Shown here in pieces: positions 1 through 9,016 of a stretch of 64,000 nucleotides of DNA. This DNA is from JBFXAF01 sp050184585 (lineage in GTDB: Bacteria; Pseudomonadota; Alphaproteobacteria; Rhizobiales; Rhizobiaceae), in the NCBI GenBank assembly GCA_050184585.1, contig JBFXAF010000001.1, positions 186,001 through 250,000 on the forward strand, given 5' to 3'. Each line of letters begins with the position of its first letter. Positions within the stretch are counted from its first letter, which is position 1. The notes beneath the pieces are model-generated. The model was not told where the DNA came from, did no database searches, and worked only from the letters and a program-made list of their open reading frames with translations. Both the position numbers and the translations under genes were made by a program.

Positions 1-534
1 GAATGGATCTGGAAGGCCGCGTTGTTGACGAGGATGTCGAGGCGTCCGAAGGCGTCCACCGTCTTCTCCACGGCCTTGCGGCAATAGGTCTTGTCGGCGA
101 CGTCGCCCGGCAGAAGGATCGCCTTGCGACCCTCGGCTTGAACCGCCTTCGCGGTGACTTCGGCGTCGCGGTCCTCGGTGAGATAGGAAATCGCCACGTC
201 CGCGCCCTCGCGGGCGAACAGCACGGCCACCGCGCGGCCGATGCCGGAATCGCCGCCGGTGATCAGCGCCGTCATGCCCTCGAGCTTGCCGGACCCTTTC
301 CAGAAAGGCGCGTCGTAGAGGGGAGCAGGGTCGATCCGGTGCTCGTGTCCGGGCTTCGGGTGATGCTGCCTGGGGAAGGGCGGCTCGGGATATCTCCGCG
401 CGCCGGCCTGCATGGCTGACTCGCTCGTCCTCTCCGGCTTCGCGCGGTCCTTGGCGTCGACCTCCCTCTGGATCTTGCGCTGCCTGTTCGCCGCCTTGGC
501 TGCCTGTCCGGCCATGTCGCTCGTCTCCGTCATT
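1..534 (-). CDS. SDR family oxidoreductase, C-terminal part cut off by window edge
   Basis: Translating the minus strand from the ATG at 534 gives 178 codons running off the window start. After a charged N-terminal extension of about 85 residues rich in Lys, Arg and Pro comes the classical SDR Rossmann start ALITGGDSGIGRA, then LVNNAAFQIH where the window ends. The long basic/Pro-rich leader before the Rossmann fold and the TGGDSGIGRA motif are typical of the bacterial general-stress (YhdG/GsiB-neighbour) or glucose-1-dehydrogenase-like SDR group, an NAD(P)-dependent alcohol/sugar dehydrogenase of uncertain substrate. An alternative ATG lies 6 codons in (514). It is transcribed divergently from the dienelactone-hydrolase-like gene. 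Catalytic Tyr/Lys lie beyond the window and cannot be checked. Confidence 0.85.
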
Positions 535-650
535 CCGCGTGCGCCTCAACGCGCGGCGAGCGGAAAGGTTGGCGTCGGGCCGCGAAAAGCCGTGGCGCTT
601 GCGGTCGGGGTCCCCGGGGTGCGAAACAGGCGAGAGGCGAAGGAGGCGCG

Positions 651-1391
651 ATGACGATGCAGGCGATGTCGATCCAGACGACTGACGGCGTCGCTCCGGC
701 GCGGTTCTTCCCTTCGCGTGGGCGGGCCACCGGCGCGGGCGTCATCGTCTACATGGACGCCTTCGGTCCCCGACCGGGCCTCGACACGATGGGCGAGCGG
801 CTGGCTGGGCTCGGCTATGCGGTGCTGATCCCCGATCTCTTCTACCGCTTCGGCGCCTACGGGCCGCTCTACGCCCTGACCGCCTTCGGCAACGAGGAGA
901 CCAGGGCCAAGATCATGGGCATGATGGGCGGCACGCCGCACGCGATGACCCGTGCCGACACCGGCGCCTTCCTCGATGCGCTCGTGGCCGCGGGCGTGAC
1001 GGGGCCGATCGGCGCCGTCGGCTATTGCATGGGCGGCGGGCGGGCGATCCATGCCGCAGCCGCGTATCCCGATCGCATCGCCGCCGCCGCCAGCTTCCAT
1101 GGCGGCAATCTCGCCACCGACGCGGCCGACAGCCCGCACACGGTCGCGGCGACCATCAAGGGCCGCGTCTATGTGGGCGTCGCCGGCGTCGACAGGTCGT
1201 TCCCGCCCGAACAGTCGGCGAGACTGGCGCAGGCGCTTCGCGAGGCCGAGGTCGACCACACGATCGAGAACTATGTCGGCAAGCAGCACGGCTGGTGCGT
1301 CCCCGACCATTCGGTCTTCGACCATGACGGCGCCGAGCGGCACTGGACGCGGCTGGAGACGCTCTTCGGCGAGACGCTCGGCCGCGCATGA
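651..1391 (+). CDS. dienelactone hydrolase family protein
   Basis: A 246-residue alpha/beta hydrolase of the dienelactone hydrolase family (usual length about 230-250). The nucleophile is Cys126 in GYCMGGG, and Asp181 and His213 (GKQHGW) complete a Cys-Asp-His triad in the order and spacing expected for this family. Family members hydrolyse dienelactone or related cyclic esters in the cytoplasm; the real substrate here is unknown. There is no signal peptide. The stop codon overlaps the start of the next gene (ATGA), so the two are probably translated as a coupled pair. No chlorocatechol pathway genes are nearby, so a classical chloroaromatic role is unlikely. Confidence 0.9.
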   Translation: MTMQAMSIQTTDGVAPARFFPSRGRATGAGVIVYMDAFGPRPGLDTMGERLAGLGYAVLIPDLFYRFGAYGPLYALTAFGNEETRAKIMGMMGGTPHAMTRADTGAFLDALVAAGVTGPIGAVGYCMGGGRAIHAAAAYPDRIAAAASFHGGNLATDAADSPHTVAATIKGRVYVGVAGVDRSFPPEQSARLAQALREAEVDHTIENYVGKQHGWCVPDHSVFDHDGAERHWTRLETLFGETLGRA

Positions 1392-2086
1392 TGCCCGATG
1401 TCGACGCGCTGGCTGCCGCGCTGGCGCCGTCCGGTCTGGTCCTGCGCGGCGGCATCCGCTTCGAGGCGGGCGACGACGCGCCGCCCGGACCGTCGGGCCG
1501 GCCATCCGTTGCGGCAATGCTCGTCGGCAATGCCGGCGCGGCGCATTGGCCCGGCTTCCGCGCATGGCTCGACCGGCAGCCGGACGCGCTCACCGATCCG
1601 CTCGACAGATGGACGGCCGAGATGGTCGAGCCGGTCGCCGCGCGTTTCGGCGCGCACGGGGTCTATCCGTTCGAGAAGCCCTACCATCCGTTCCAGGCAT
1701 GGGCGCGTCGCGCGGAGGGGCTGAGACCGTCGCCACTCGGCATTCTGATGCACCCCCGCTACGGGCTGTGGCACGCCTATCGGGCGGCTCTGCTCTTCGA
1801 CGTCGAGATTGCGGACCAGGTCGCTGCCGCCCCGATTCACCTTTGCGATCTATGCGTCGGAAGACCCTGCCTGAAACCTTGCCCGGTCGGCGCTCATTCC
1901 GAAACCGGCTTCGACTACGCGTCGTGTCTGACGCATGTCGGATTGGATCAGGGTATCAGGTGTCGTGAGGACGGCTGTCTCGACCGCAACGCCTGCCCCT
2001 ACGGCGTCGAGTACCGCTATCCGGCCACCATGCAGGCCTTTCACATGGCGGCGTTCCGGCGGGGGTCCGCTGTGGCCGCACGGTAG
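1388..2086 (+). CDS. ferredoxin-like protein with two Cys quartets
   Basis: 232 residues. The C-terminal third contains eight cysteines: C153, C156, C161, C165 (CX2CX4CX3C) and C180, C192, C197, C203, an arrangement consistent with two [4Fe-4S] clusters or one cluster plus structural cysteines. The N-terminal 150 residues have no motif I recognise, although the overall layout (variable N-domain, then CDLCVGRPCLKPCPVG) recalls the C-terminal ferredoxin domain of epoxyqueuosine reductase (QueG) relatives. No TAT or Sec signal is visible, so it is probably cytoplasmic. It starts inside the stop codon of the dienelactone-hydrolase-like gene, implying coupled expression. The function is unknown; an electron-transfer role is inference. 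Confidence 0.8.
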   Translation: MMPDVDALAAALAPSGLVLRGGIRFEAGDDAPPGPSGRPSVAAMLVGNAGAAHWPGFRAWLDRQPDALTDPLDRWTAEMVEPVAARFGAHGVYPFEKPYHPFQAWARRAEGLRPSPLGILMHPRYGLWHAYRAALLFDVEIADQVAAAPIHLCDLCVGRPCLKPCPVGAHSETGFDYASCLTHVGLDQGIRCREDGCLDRNACPYGVEYRYPATMQAFHMAAFRRGSAVAAR

Positions 2087-2106
2087 CGAGCGGCGACGGG
2101 CCCGCT

Positions 2107-2940
2107 TCAGCGTCCGGCGTCGAAAGGCGAGGTCAGGGGATCGGTCCCGCGCCCATTCGCCGGCGCCATGCTTCGCGCCGGCCTGGTGACGATCTTCTGA
2201 CGGTTCACGGTCGCCTTCGCCTGTCCCACGAAGCGCTTGTAGACGAAGCCGCGCTTGTCTCCGGCGATCACCTCGCACCAGCCGTCGCAGGACACGACGC
2301 CGACATCCGTGCCGCTCTTGACGACGCCGAGCACGGCCGACCGGTCGTTCGGGCCGGCGCGGAGCCGCACGTCCGCCATCACCGTCGCAAGGCGCTGGGC
2401 AGGGCGTGTGGACGTCGCGACATCGGGCTGGGGTTCGGGCTTCACGGCGTGCCTCTTATCGGCCGGATCTATCGCCGCCGTCTCCAACTCGTCGGGATCG
2501 CTCGGCTCGAAGCCCTGGCGTATCGTCTCGAGCGCCGAGAAGGCGCTGGCGCCGTGGACGCTCGGCTTGACGCGCACGGGCTCGGTCAGAGCGGTGGTAG
2601 CGCGCGCCCAGCGCGGGTCGTTGATGTTCGGCGTTTCGAAACCATCCGTCTCGGCGACGTCGATCGTCCGTTCGGCTTCGGGCGCGCTCTCAGCGGCCAC
2701 GGCCACCTTGCGCACGATCACCGGCTTCGGCGAAAACGGGTCGGCGCGCTCCGCCTCGGCGACATGCGCCTGCACCACGATCGCCGCGAAGGCGGACGCC
2801 GCGATGATGATCGAGCCGCCCGCGGCGGCAAGACCGAGGCGATGGCGCTGGCGCGCCGCCTTCTGTTCCTGCGACATAGCCGGCTGCACGATCACGGGTT
2901 CCGGCGGCGTTTCCGCCGTCTTGTCGTCGACTAAACTCAC
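2107..2940 (-). CDS. membrane-anchored bacterial SH3 domain protein
   Basis: I place the start at the GTG at 2940, which has a good AGGAGAGG ribosome-binding site 4-5 bases upstream; a longer frame reaches 3033 but has no such site. The 277-residue product has a short cytoplasmic N-terminus, one membrane segment (about residues 35-60, Ala/Ile-rich), a low-complexity linker with many Pro, Glu and Asp residues, and a C-terminal bacterial SH3 domain (motif RLRAGPNDRSAVLGVV, then GWCEVI and GFVYKRF). SH3_3 domains of this kind bind cell-wall or other periplasmic ligands, so a type II membrane protein with a periplasmic SH3 head is likely. Convergent with the ferredoxin-like gene, divergent from the P450 gene. 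Confidence 0.8.
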   Translation of the reverse strand: MSLVDDKTAETPPEPVIVQPAMSQEQKAARQRHRLGLAAAGGSIIIAASAFAAIVVQAHVAEAERADPFSPKPVIVRKVAVAAESAPEAERTIDVAETDGFETPNINDPRWARATTALTEPVRVKPSVHGASAFSALETIRQGFEPSDPDELETAAIDPADKRHAVKPEPQPDVATSTRPAQRLATVMADVRLRAGPNDRSAVLGVVKSGTDVGVVSCDGWCEVIAGDKRGFVYKRFVGQAKATVNRQKIVTRPARSMAPANGRGTDPLTSPFDAGR

Positions 2941-3192
2941 GAAGCCCTCTCCTGGCAGCTTCTGCGGTCGAGCCCCCACCCGATGCCTGCGTTCTCCCGG
3001 CCATCTGTGGCCGTTCCGTGGCAGGCCAGTCACACTACAAGGGAAAAGCTAACCGAGCTTATCACCTTCCGTTACGTGAGTGACTCGCTTCGCGAGCAGG
3101 CCGTCGCCTGCCTTGCCTTTCCTAGGTTTTCGGCGATTAATGCCCGGAAAAGACCGGCCTTTTCGAGCCGGCCTTCCGCGAGGGGAAACGCC

Positions 3193-6100
3193 ATGGCGGG
3201 CAAGAACGCGCTCCATCCCATCCCGAAGCCGCCTGGCAGCCCGGTCGTGGGCAACATGTTGTCCTTCGACAGTTCCCAGCCCTTGCAGAGCTTGATGGCG
3301 CTGACGCGCGAACTCGGGCCGATCTACTGGCTCGACATGATGGGCACGCCGCTGGTCGTGGTTTCCGGCGCGAGCCTCGTCGAGGAACTCTCCGACGAGA
3401 GCCGTTTCGACAAGGCGGTGCGCGGCTCGCTCAGGCGCATCCGCGCCGCGGCCGGCGACGGCCTCTTCACCTCCGACACGCAGGAGGTGAACTGGCAGAA
3501 GGCGCACAACATCCTCCTGCCGACCTTCTCGCACCGGGCGATGGGCGGCTACCTGCCCCTGATGTACGACGTGGCCTCCCAGCTCTGCATGAAATGGGAG
3601 CGGCTCAACGCCGACGAGGACATCGACGTCGTGCACGACATGACGGCGCTGGCGCTGGACACGATCGGAGTCTGCGGCTTCGGCTACCGCTTCAACTCCT
3701 TCTACCGGCGCGACTATCACCCCTTCATCGACGCGCTGACGCGCACGCTGGAGACCGCCATGGTCCAGCGCGGCCTGCCGTTCGAAAAGACGTTCCTGCG
3801 CCGGCGGCTCGGCCAGATGGGAGACGACATCGGCTTCATGTCGAAGCTGGTCGACGACATCATCCGCGAGCGGCGGCGGGGAGGCGGAGACGCCGCCCAG
3901 AAGGATCTGCTCAATTTCATGCTGGCCGGCGTCGACAAGCAGACCGGCGAGAGCCTGTCCGACGAGAACATCCGCTACCAGATCATCACCTTCCTCATCG
4001 CCGGTCACGAGACCACGTCGGGCCTGCTCTCCTTCACCCTCTACTTCCTGCTCAACCATCCGGACGTGCTGGCCAGGGCCTATGACGAGGTGGACCGGGT
4101 GCTGGGGCGCGACATAGGCGTCGCGCCGACTTTTCAGCAGGTCAACCAGCTCGCCTATGTCCAGCAGATACTCAACGAGGCGCTGAGGCTGTGGCCGACC
4201 GCCCCGGCGATCGGGCTCTACCCTTACGAGGACGAGGTGATCGGCGGCCAGTACCGACTGAAGAAGAACACCTTCGTCACGCTGCTCACCCTGATGCTCC
4301 ACCGCGACAAGTCGGTCTGGGGGCCGGAGCCGGAAAAGTTCAATCCGGAGAATTTTTCGCGCGAGGCCGAAGCCGCGCGACCGGCCAGCGCCTTCAAGCC
4401 ATGGGGCAACGGCCAGCGCGCCTGCATCGGCCGCCAGTTCGCCATGCAGGAGGCGACCATGGTGCTGGGCATGGTCCTGCAGCGCTTCCAGCTGTTCGAC
4501 CACCAGAAGTACCAGTTGAAGATCAAGGAATCGCTGTCGATCAAGCCCGACGGCTTCCACATGAAGGTGAAGCTGCGCGAGGGCGTGACGCGCGGTTCGG
4601 TGGTGGCGGGCGCCGCGCTTCCGGCCAACCAGAATGTTCCCGCCGCCGCGGCCGCGCAGCGACCCAAACACGGGGCGAAGGTCGCCGTGCTCTACGGTTC
4701 CAATCTCGGCACCACGGAAGAGCTGGCGCGCGAGATCGCCGGCTCAGCCGAACTGAACGGTTTCGACGTGACCTTCGCGGATCTCGACGCCCATGCCGGG
4801 GCACTGCCGACGGAAGGCGCGGTGATCATCGCATCCGCCTCCTACAACGGCGCGCCGCCGGACAACGCCACGCGCTTCGTCAAATGGCTGGGCGAGGCGA
4901 AGCCGGGTGCGGCCGAGGGCGTCAGCTATACGGTCTTCGGCTGCGGCAACCGCGACTGGGCGTCGACCTTCCAGGCGACGCCGCGCATGATCGATGAGCG
5001 CATGGAGGCGCTGGGCGCGCGCCGCATCGTGCCGCGCGGCGAGGCCGATGCGCGCGAAGACCTCGACGGACAGTTCCAGGCCTGGTTCCGGACCCTCTGG
5101 CCGCAAGTGGGCGCGGCGCTCGGTCTCGACGTCGACTTCTCGCAGCAGGCCGCGGCCGAGCCGCTCTACGAGGTGGAGGTCGTCTCGGGCGAGGCCGCCA
5201 ACCCTGTCGTCCAGCAGGCGAATGCAAAGCCTCTCGCCGTCACCGAGAACCGCGAACTCCAGTCGCCACATTCCGGAAGATCGACGCGGCACATCGAGGT
5301 CGGGCTGCCCGACGGCGTGACCTACCGGCCGGGCGACCATCTGTGCATCGTGCCCGTCAACGACATCGCGCTGGTGGAGCGGGTGGAGAAGCGGTTCGGC
5401 TTCGCGCCCGACGCGCAGATCCGGCTGAAGACGACCGGCGGACGTCATGCGCCGTTCCCGATCGACGGGCCGCTCCAGGTAAGACGCATCCTGTCGGGCT
5501 ATGTCGAATTGCAGGCCGTCGCGACACGGCGGCAGGTCGAGACGATGGCCGCGCACACGCGCTGCCCGATGACTAAGCCGAAGCTCGAGGCGCTGGCGGC
5601 CGAGGCCGGAAACGGCGAGGACGCCTATCGCGCGGATGTGTTCCTCAAGCGCAAGTCGGTGCTCGACCTTCTGGAGGAATACCCGGCGTGCGAGCTGCCT
5701 TTCGGCCTCTATCTGGAGATGCTGCCGCAATTTGCGCCGCGCTACTACTCGATCTCCTCGTCGCCCAATTTGACGCCTGGCCGCGCGTCGATCACGGTTG
5801 GCGTGGTCGAGGGGCCGGCGCGACGCGGTAGCGGCACCTACAAGGGCTCCTGTTCGAGCCATCTGTGCTGCCAGCAGGTTGGTTCGTCGGTGCACGGCGC
5901 GATCCGCGAGACCAAGGCCGGGTTCCGGCTTCCGGACGATCCGGCAGTCCCGGTCGTCATGATCGGGCCGGGTACGGGGCTGGCCCCGTTCCGCGCATTC
6001 CTGCAGGAGCGAGCGCTGCTGAAAGCGCAGGGCAGGGCGCTCGGGCCCGCGATGCTGTTCTTCGGCTGCCGCCACCCGGACCAGGATTATCTCTACCGCG

Positions 6101-6408
6101 ACGAACTGGAAAAGTTCGCCGCGGACGGCATTTGCGAGCTCTTCGTCGCCTTCTCGAGGAACGGTTCGGAGAAGGCCTACGTGCAGGACATTCTCCGCCG
6201 CGAGCGGGCCAAGGTGTGGCCGCTGATCGAGGCCGGCGGAAAAGTCTTCGTGTGCGGCGACGGCTCGCGCATGGAGCCGGACGTCAAGCGCGAACTGACG
6301 CGGCTCTACGCCGAGGAAACCGATGCCGACACGGCGACCGCCGATGCGTGGATGGAGACGATGGCGGCGGATAACCGCTACGTGCTCGACGTGTGGGCGG
6401 GTGGGTGA
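3193..6408 (+). CDS. self-sufficient cytochrome P450 / NADPH-P450 reductase fusion (CYP102A-type)
   Basis: A 1071-residue fusion homologous along its whole length to P450 BM3. The start at 3193 has the site GAGGGGAAACGCC; an in-frame ATG at 2983 would add 70 unrelated residues. Heme domain: I-helix AGHETTS (270-276), ExxR at 329-332, heme-binding FKPWGNGQRACIG with Cys411. Reductase: FMN-binding YGSNLGT (501-507), YNGAPPDNA (551-559), FAD-binding RYYSISSSP (850-858), NADPH-binding GPGTGLAPFR (925-934), FAD-stacking Trp1068. It should hydroxylate hydrophobic chains subterminally using NADPH and O2 in the cytosol. BM3 Phe87 is kept (Phe92), but the carboxylate anchors Arg47 and Tyr51 align with Thr52 and Val56, so fatty acids may not be bound the same way. 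No TetR repressor adjoins it; the gene 12 bp downstream encodes a small HTH protein. Confidence 0.97.
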   Translation: MAGKNALHPIPKPPGSPVVGNMLSFDSSQPLQSLMALTRELGPIYWLDMMGTPLVVVSGASLVEELSDESRFDKAVRGSLRRIRAAAGDGLFTSDTQEVNWQKAHNILLPTFSHRAMGGYLPLMYDVASQLCMKWERLNADEDIDVVHDMTALALDTIGVCGFGYRFNSFYRRDYHPFIDALTRTLETAMVQRGLPFEKTFLRRRLGQMGDDIGFMSKLVDDIIRERRRGGGDAAQKDLLNFMLAGVDKQTGESLSDENIRYQIITFLIAGHETTSGLLSFTLYFLLNHPDVLARAYDEVDRVLGRDIGVAPTFQQVNQLAYVQQILNEALRLWPTAPAIGLYPYEDEVIGGQYRLKKNTFVTLLTLMLHRDKSVWGPEPEKFNPENFSREAEAARPASAFKPWGNGQRACIGRQFAMQEATMVLGMVLQRFQLFDHQKYQLKIKESLSIKPDGFHMKVKLREGVTRGSVVAGAALPANQNVPAAAAAQRPKHGAKVAVLYGSNLGTTEELAREIAGSAELNGFDVTFADLDAHAGALPTEGAVIIASASYNGAPPDNATRFVKWLGEAKPGAAEGVSYTVFGCGNRDWASTFQATPRMIDERMEALGARRIVPRGEADAREDLDGQFQAWFRTLWPQVGAALGLDVDFSQQAAAEPLYEVEVVSGEAANPVVQQANAKPLAVTENRELQSPHSGRSTRHIEVGLPDGVTYRPGDHLCIVPVNDIALVERVEKRFGFAPDAQIRLKTTGGRHAPFPIDGPLQVRRILSGYVELQAVATRRQVETMAAHTRCPMTKPKLEALAAEAGNGEDAYRADVFLKRKSVLDLLEEYPACELPFGLYLEMLPQFAPRYYSISSSPNLTPGRASITVGVVEGPARRGSGTYKGSCSSHLCCQQVGSSVHGAIRETKAGFRLPDDPAVPVVMIGPGTGLAPFRAFLQERALLKAQGRALGPAMLFFGCRHPDQDYLYRDELEKFAADGICELFVAFSRNGSEKAYVQDILRRERAKVWPLIEAGGKVFVCGDGSRMEPDVKRELTRLYAEETDADTATADAWMETMAADNRYVLDVWAGG

Positions 6409-6420
6409 GGGGCGAGCTTC

Positions 6421-6738
6421 ATGGCCGACAGACAACTGATCCTGGGCCGGCAGATCGCGGCCGGGCGCGCCCTGGCGGGCATCGATCTCGACAGGCTGGC
6501 AAAGGCGGCTTCGATCCCGCTGAAGGTGCTGAGACGCATGGAGACGTCCGACAGTCCGGTCTTCGGCGAGGCGAAGGACATCGCCGCGGTGAAGGCGGCC
6601 CTCGAACGGTTCGGCATAAGGTTCATCCCGGAAAACGGCGCGGGCGCCGGTGTCCGGCTCAAGTTCAACCGCTCGGAGGTGAGGCGCATCGCCACGCTGG
6701 AAGGCGAGGGCGGGATCGTCGCCGACGACGATATCTAG
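6421..6738 (+). CDS. small XRE-like helix-turn-helix protein
   Basis: 105 residues. The first half (LGRQIAAGRALAGIDLDRLAKAA and following) reads as a Cro/CI-type helix-turn-helix, with the helical pair at residues 8-40. The second half contains an ALERFGIRFIPENGAG segment common in small alphaproteobacterial XRE proteins, then a basic RLKFNRSEVRR strand. It starts 12 bp after the P450 stop with a GAGGGGCGAG site, so it is probably cotranscribed and may sense the P450 substrate or product. That link is positional inference only; no operator is evident. Confidence 0.75.
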   Translation: MADRQLILGRQIAAGRALAGIDLDRLAKAASIPLKVLRRMETSDSPVFGEAKDIAAVKAALERFGIRFIPENGAGAGVRLKFNRSEVRRIATLEGEGGIVADDDI

Positions 6739-6821
6739 GCTCGGCCTTGAAACTTATGCTGCACTGCACAATATGAGGCCGGCAGGGAGTGGGCCACCTC
6801 GGGAGGATCGAGGAGTGCGAC

Positions 6822-7379
6822 ATGCAGCATGCCCCGCCCCCCGGCGTGATCCGGCAATTGCGGCCATCGGAGTTCCCCCAGTTCCGGGATCATCTCCTGC
6901 GCCTTGACGCGACAAGCCGGCACGACCGGTTCAACGGCTTCATCAACGATGCCTTCATCGCCGAATACGCCGACAGGTCTTTCCGCGACGGCACGACGGT
7001 CATCGGCTATGTCGAGGACGAACGCGTGCTTGGCGCGGCCGAACTTCACGAGCGCACCGATTTTCCCGAGCCGACCGGTGAGATCGCATTCTCCGTGGAG
7101 CGTAAGCTCCAGAACCGCGGCATCGGACGCAAGCTGTTCGAACGGCTGCTGCTTCACGCGCGCGGTCTCGGCTACACGCGGCTCCGCGTCACCACGCACC
7201 CCCAGAACGAAACGATGAAGCGGCTCGCCCGCCGCTACGCATCGACGCTGAGCTATGAGGCCGGGGAGACGGTCGGCATGATCGAACTCGATCCGGACCT
7301 GCTGGAAACCACGATCCAGCGGCTCGCCGCCGACGGAGTCGAGCGGCTCATTCCGTCCGCGGCCGCGCTGTCGGAATAG
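6822..7379 (+). CDS. GNAT family N-acetyltransferase
   Basis: 185 residues from the ATG at 6822, preceded by AGGAG at 7-base spacing; an earlier GTG at 6789 is possible but less well supported. The acetyl-CoA-binding motif A is clear in VERKLQNRGIGRKLFERL (about residues 90-107; the Q/RxxGxG/A loop is QNRGIG). The protein is a single GNAT domain of ordinary length, with flexible N- and C-termini. The acceptor substrate cannot be inferred. Its last 32 bp overlap the 3' end of the convergent exported-protein gene. Confidence 0.85.
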   Translation: MQHAPPPGVIRQLRPSEFPQFRDHLLRLDATSRHDRFNGFINDAFIAEYADRSFRDGTTVIGYVEDERVLGAAELHERTDFPEPTGEIAFSVERKLQNRGIGRKLFERLLLHARGLGYTRLRVTTHPQNETMKRLARRYASTLSYEAGETVGMIELDPDLLETTIQRLAADGVERLIPSAAALSE

Positions 7380-7953
7380 GCGGTTCGATGAGCTCGTATA
7401 CCGCGACGACAGCCTCTTCTTCCGCCTCGGTGATGGGATCGACATCCGCCACGGGCACGTAGCGCGAATATTCGACCCCGTCGAAGATCAAGGTGCCGAG
7501 GTCGGGCGCGGCCATCGTGTGCGTCGACTGGTCGGCGCAGACGAAATTCGGCCAGTCCGCGCCGAAGCAGCGCCTCTCGGCGTGCCAGTTGGCCAGCAGG
7601 CGGCTCGACACGACGACGAAACTGCCGTCTCCCAGCTTGCGGATCGCCGAGCCGTCGATCGTCTCCCAGAGATAGGGAACGAAGGCCGGTGGCGACGACG
7701 TAGAGATGAGGGGCGCAGCCTCGCGCCGGAGCCCCTGTTCGACCGCCGCGCGCATGCGCGTCTGCGCCGTGACGTAGTCGGCCACCGTCGCCGGGCGGTC
7801 CGAATAGAGATCGTAGAGGCCGGCGGCGCGGGGGCTGGTCAACGTGGCGAAGGCGCGCAAGTCCGGTTCGCTGGCCGACGCGGAAGAATCCGCGACGGCT
7901 ACGAACGCAAGCGCGCACAGCGCGCGGGACACCGACAAGACAAGACGCGACAT
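7348..7953 (-). CDS. exported hypothetical protein
   Basis: 201 residues from the ATG at 7953. The N-terminus is a classical Sec signal (MSRLVLSVSRALCALAFVAV, then cleavage near SASA-SEPDL), so it is periplasmic or secreted. The mature part has two cysteines in a compact segment (RCFGADWPNFVCADQ) that could form a disulfide. No family is recognised. The C-terminus is acidic then proline-rich. The coding region overlaps the end of the opposing GNAT gene by 32 bp, so convergent transcripts would be antisense to each other there. Confidence 0.7.
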   Translation of the reverse strand: MSRLVLSVSRALCALAFVAVADSSASASEPDLRAFATLTSPRAAGLYDLYSDRPATVADYVTAQTRMRAAVEQGLRREAAPLISTSSPPAFVPYLWETIDGSAIRKLGDGSFVVVSSRLLANWHAERRCFGADWPNFVCADQSTHTMAAPDLGTLIFDGVEYSRYVPVADVDPITEAEEEAVVAVYELIEPPIPTARPRTE

Positions 7954-8189
7954 GGGAACTCGTCCACCTGGCCGCACCTTATCGCAAAGGGCCGGCGGAC
8001 GGAACCGCCGTTCGCCGAGGCCCGTTCGACATGCTGAACGCATGTCCGGCCGCACCGAGGCCCCGTTGTCGCGGTTCCTACAGGCGATGTCGGCCCGCCT
8101 GTGGGAACGCGCCCGCCGCGGCCCTAGGACGGTTCGCCCACGCATCCGCGGGCGGCGTGGTCCCGCCTTACGTGGCCCGGACGTTGGGC

Positions 8190-8867
8190 ATGCGGGAATT
8201 GGTGAGGTTGCCGGCGGACAAGGCGGCGCTCGTGCTGGTGGACCTCCAGGAGGAACATCGCGGCGACCTGCGCCTCCTGGCCGAAGGTTTCGACGGGGTG
8301 ATCGCGCGCTGTGTGCGCCTGCTCGAAGCGGCGCGGGCGAACGGCCGGCCTGTGTTCCACTTCTCCTATGTCATCGATCCCGCATCGGCGCCGCCGTTCC
8401 ATCCGGTCACCGACGATGGCGCGTCGGCGTTTTCCGACAAGGATGATCCGCTCTCGGCGCTGTGCCCGGAGGTGGCGCCCGCGCCCGGCGAGACGATGTT
8501 CGTCAAGACGCAGGCGAGCGCAGTACGCGACGGTCGCCTGGTCGCGGCGCTGGCCGAGAGGGGGATCGAGTGGATCGTCGTCGCCGGCGTCTGGACCGAG
8601 GCGTGCATCGACGCAACGGTGCGCGACGCCGTCTCGGCCGGCCTGCGGGTCATGCTGGTCAAGGACGCCTGCGCCAGCGGCACCGAGGCAATGCACGTCA
8701 TGGGCGTCCTCAACCTTGCCAACCGGCTCTACGGCGGCGCCGTGGTGGATACCGCCAAGGCCTGCGCGGCGCTTGCCGGCGAGGCAGTCGACGCCTGGCG
8801 AACGCAGGGCGCCGTACCGCTGCGAATCACCTTCGAGAACGCGCCGGCGCTGTACCAAGCACTCTAG
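8190..8867 (+). CDS. isochorismatase family cysteine hydrolase
   Basis: 225 residues from the ATG at 8190 (in-frame GTGs at 8157 and 8172 are alternatives; no site is strong). The isochorismatase-fold triad is complete: Asp18 (LVLVDLQ), Lys106 (FVKTQAS) and Cys139 (GVWTEACIDATV). Such enzymes are cytosolic amidohydrolases acting on small amides or carbamoyl compounds (nicotinamide, N-carbamoyl substrates), or true isochorismatases; none of the neighbours points to a specific substrate. The gene stands alone, with a short GC-rich hairpin just downstream. Confidence 0.88.
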   Translation: MRELVRLPADKAALVLVDLQEEHRGDLRLLAEGFDGVIARCVRLLEAARANGRPVFHFSYVIDPASAPPFHPVTDDGASAFSDKDDPLSALCPEVAPAPGETMFVKTQASAVRDGRLVAALAERGIEWIVVAGVWTEACIDATVRDAVSAGLRVMLVKDACASGTEAMHVMGVLNLANRLYGGAVVDTAKACAALAGEAVDAWRTQGAVPLRITFENAPALYQAL

Positions 8868-8881
8868 GGACGTGGATCGAC

Positions 8882-8900
8882 TTTCGCGCCTCGCGCGAAA
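8882..8900. terminator. hairpin between convergent genes, possible terminator
   Basis: Perfect 8-bp arms TTTCGCGC / GCGCGAAA around a 3-base loop, 15 bp after the isochorismatase-family stop and facing the ThiS/MoaD-like gene. No T-run follows on either strand, so an intrinsic terminator role is only possible. Confidence 0.4.
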
Positions 8901-9016
8901 CATGCGGCGGATCCGCCAAGGTTTTCAGCGCCTTGTCGGGTCTTCGCCCAAACCGGACGCCGGTTTTTGTTCACATGCGCGCGGCGAGCGCCGAAATCGC
9001 ACGGTCTTCGGCCAGT

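Noticed and set aside
2983..3192. 70-residue N-terminal extension of the P450 from an upstream ATG
   Set aside because: It is not homologous to P450s, has no ribosome-binding site, and covers the promoter side; the ATG at 3193 has GAGGGGAA and gives the family N-terminus.
4744..6435. 563-codon open frame on the minus strand inside the P450-reductase gene
   Set aside because: Frame opened by high GC codon bias antisense to a clearly conserved gene; its translation is rich in Arg, Ala, His and Asp with no motif.
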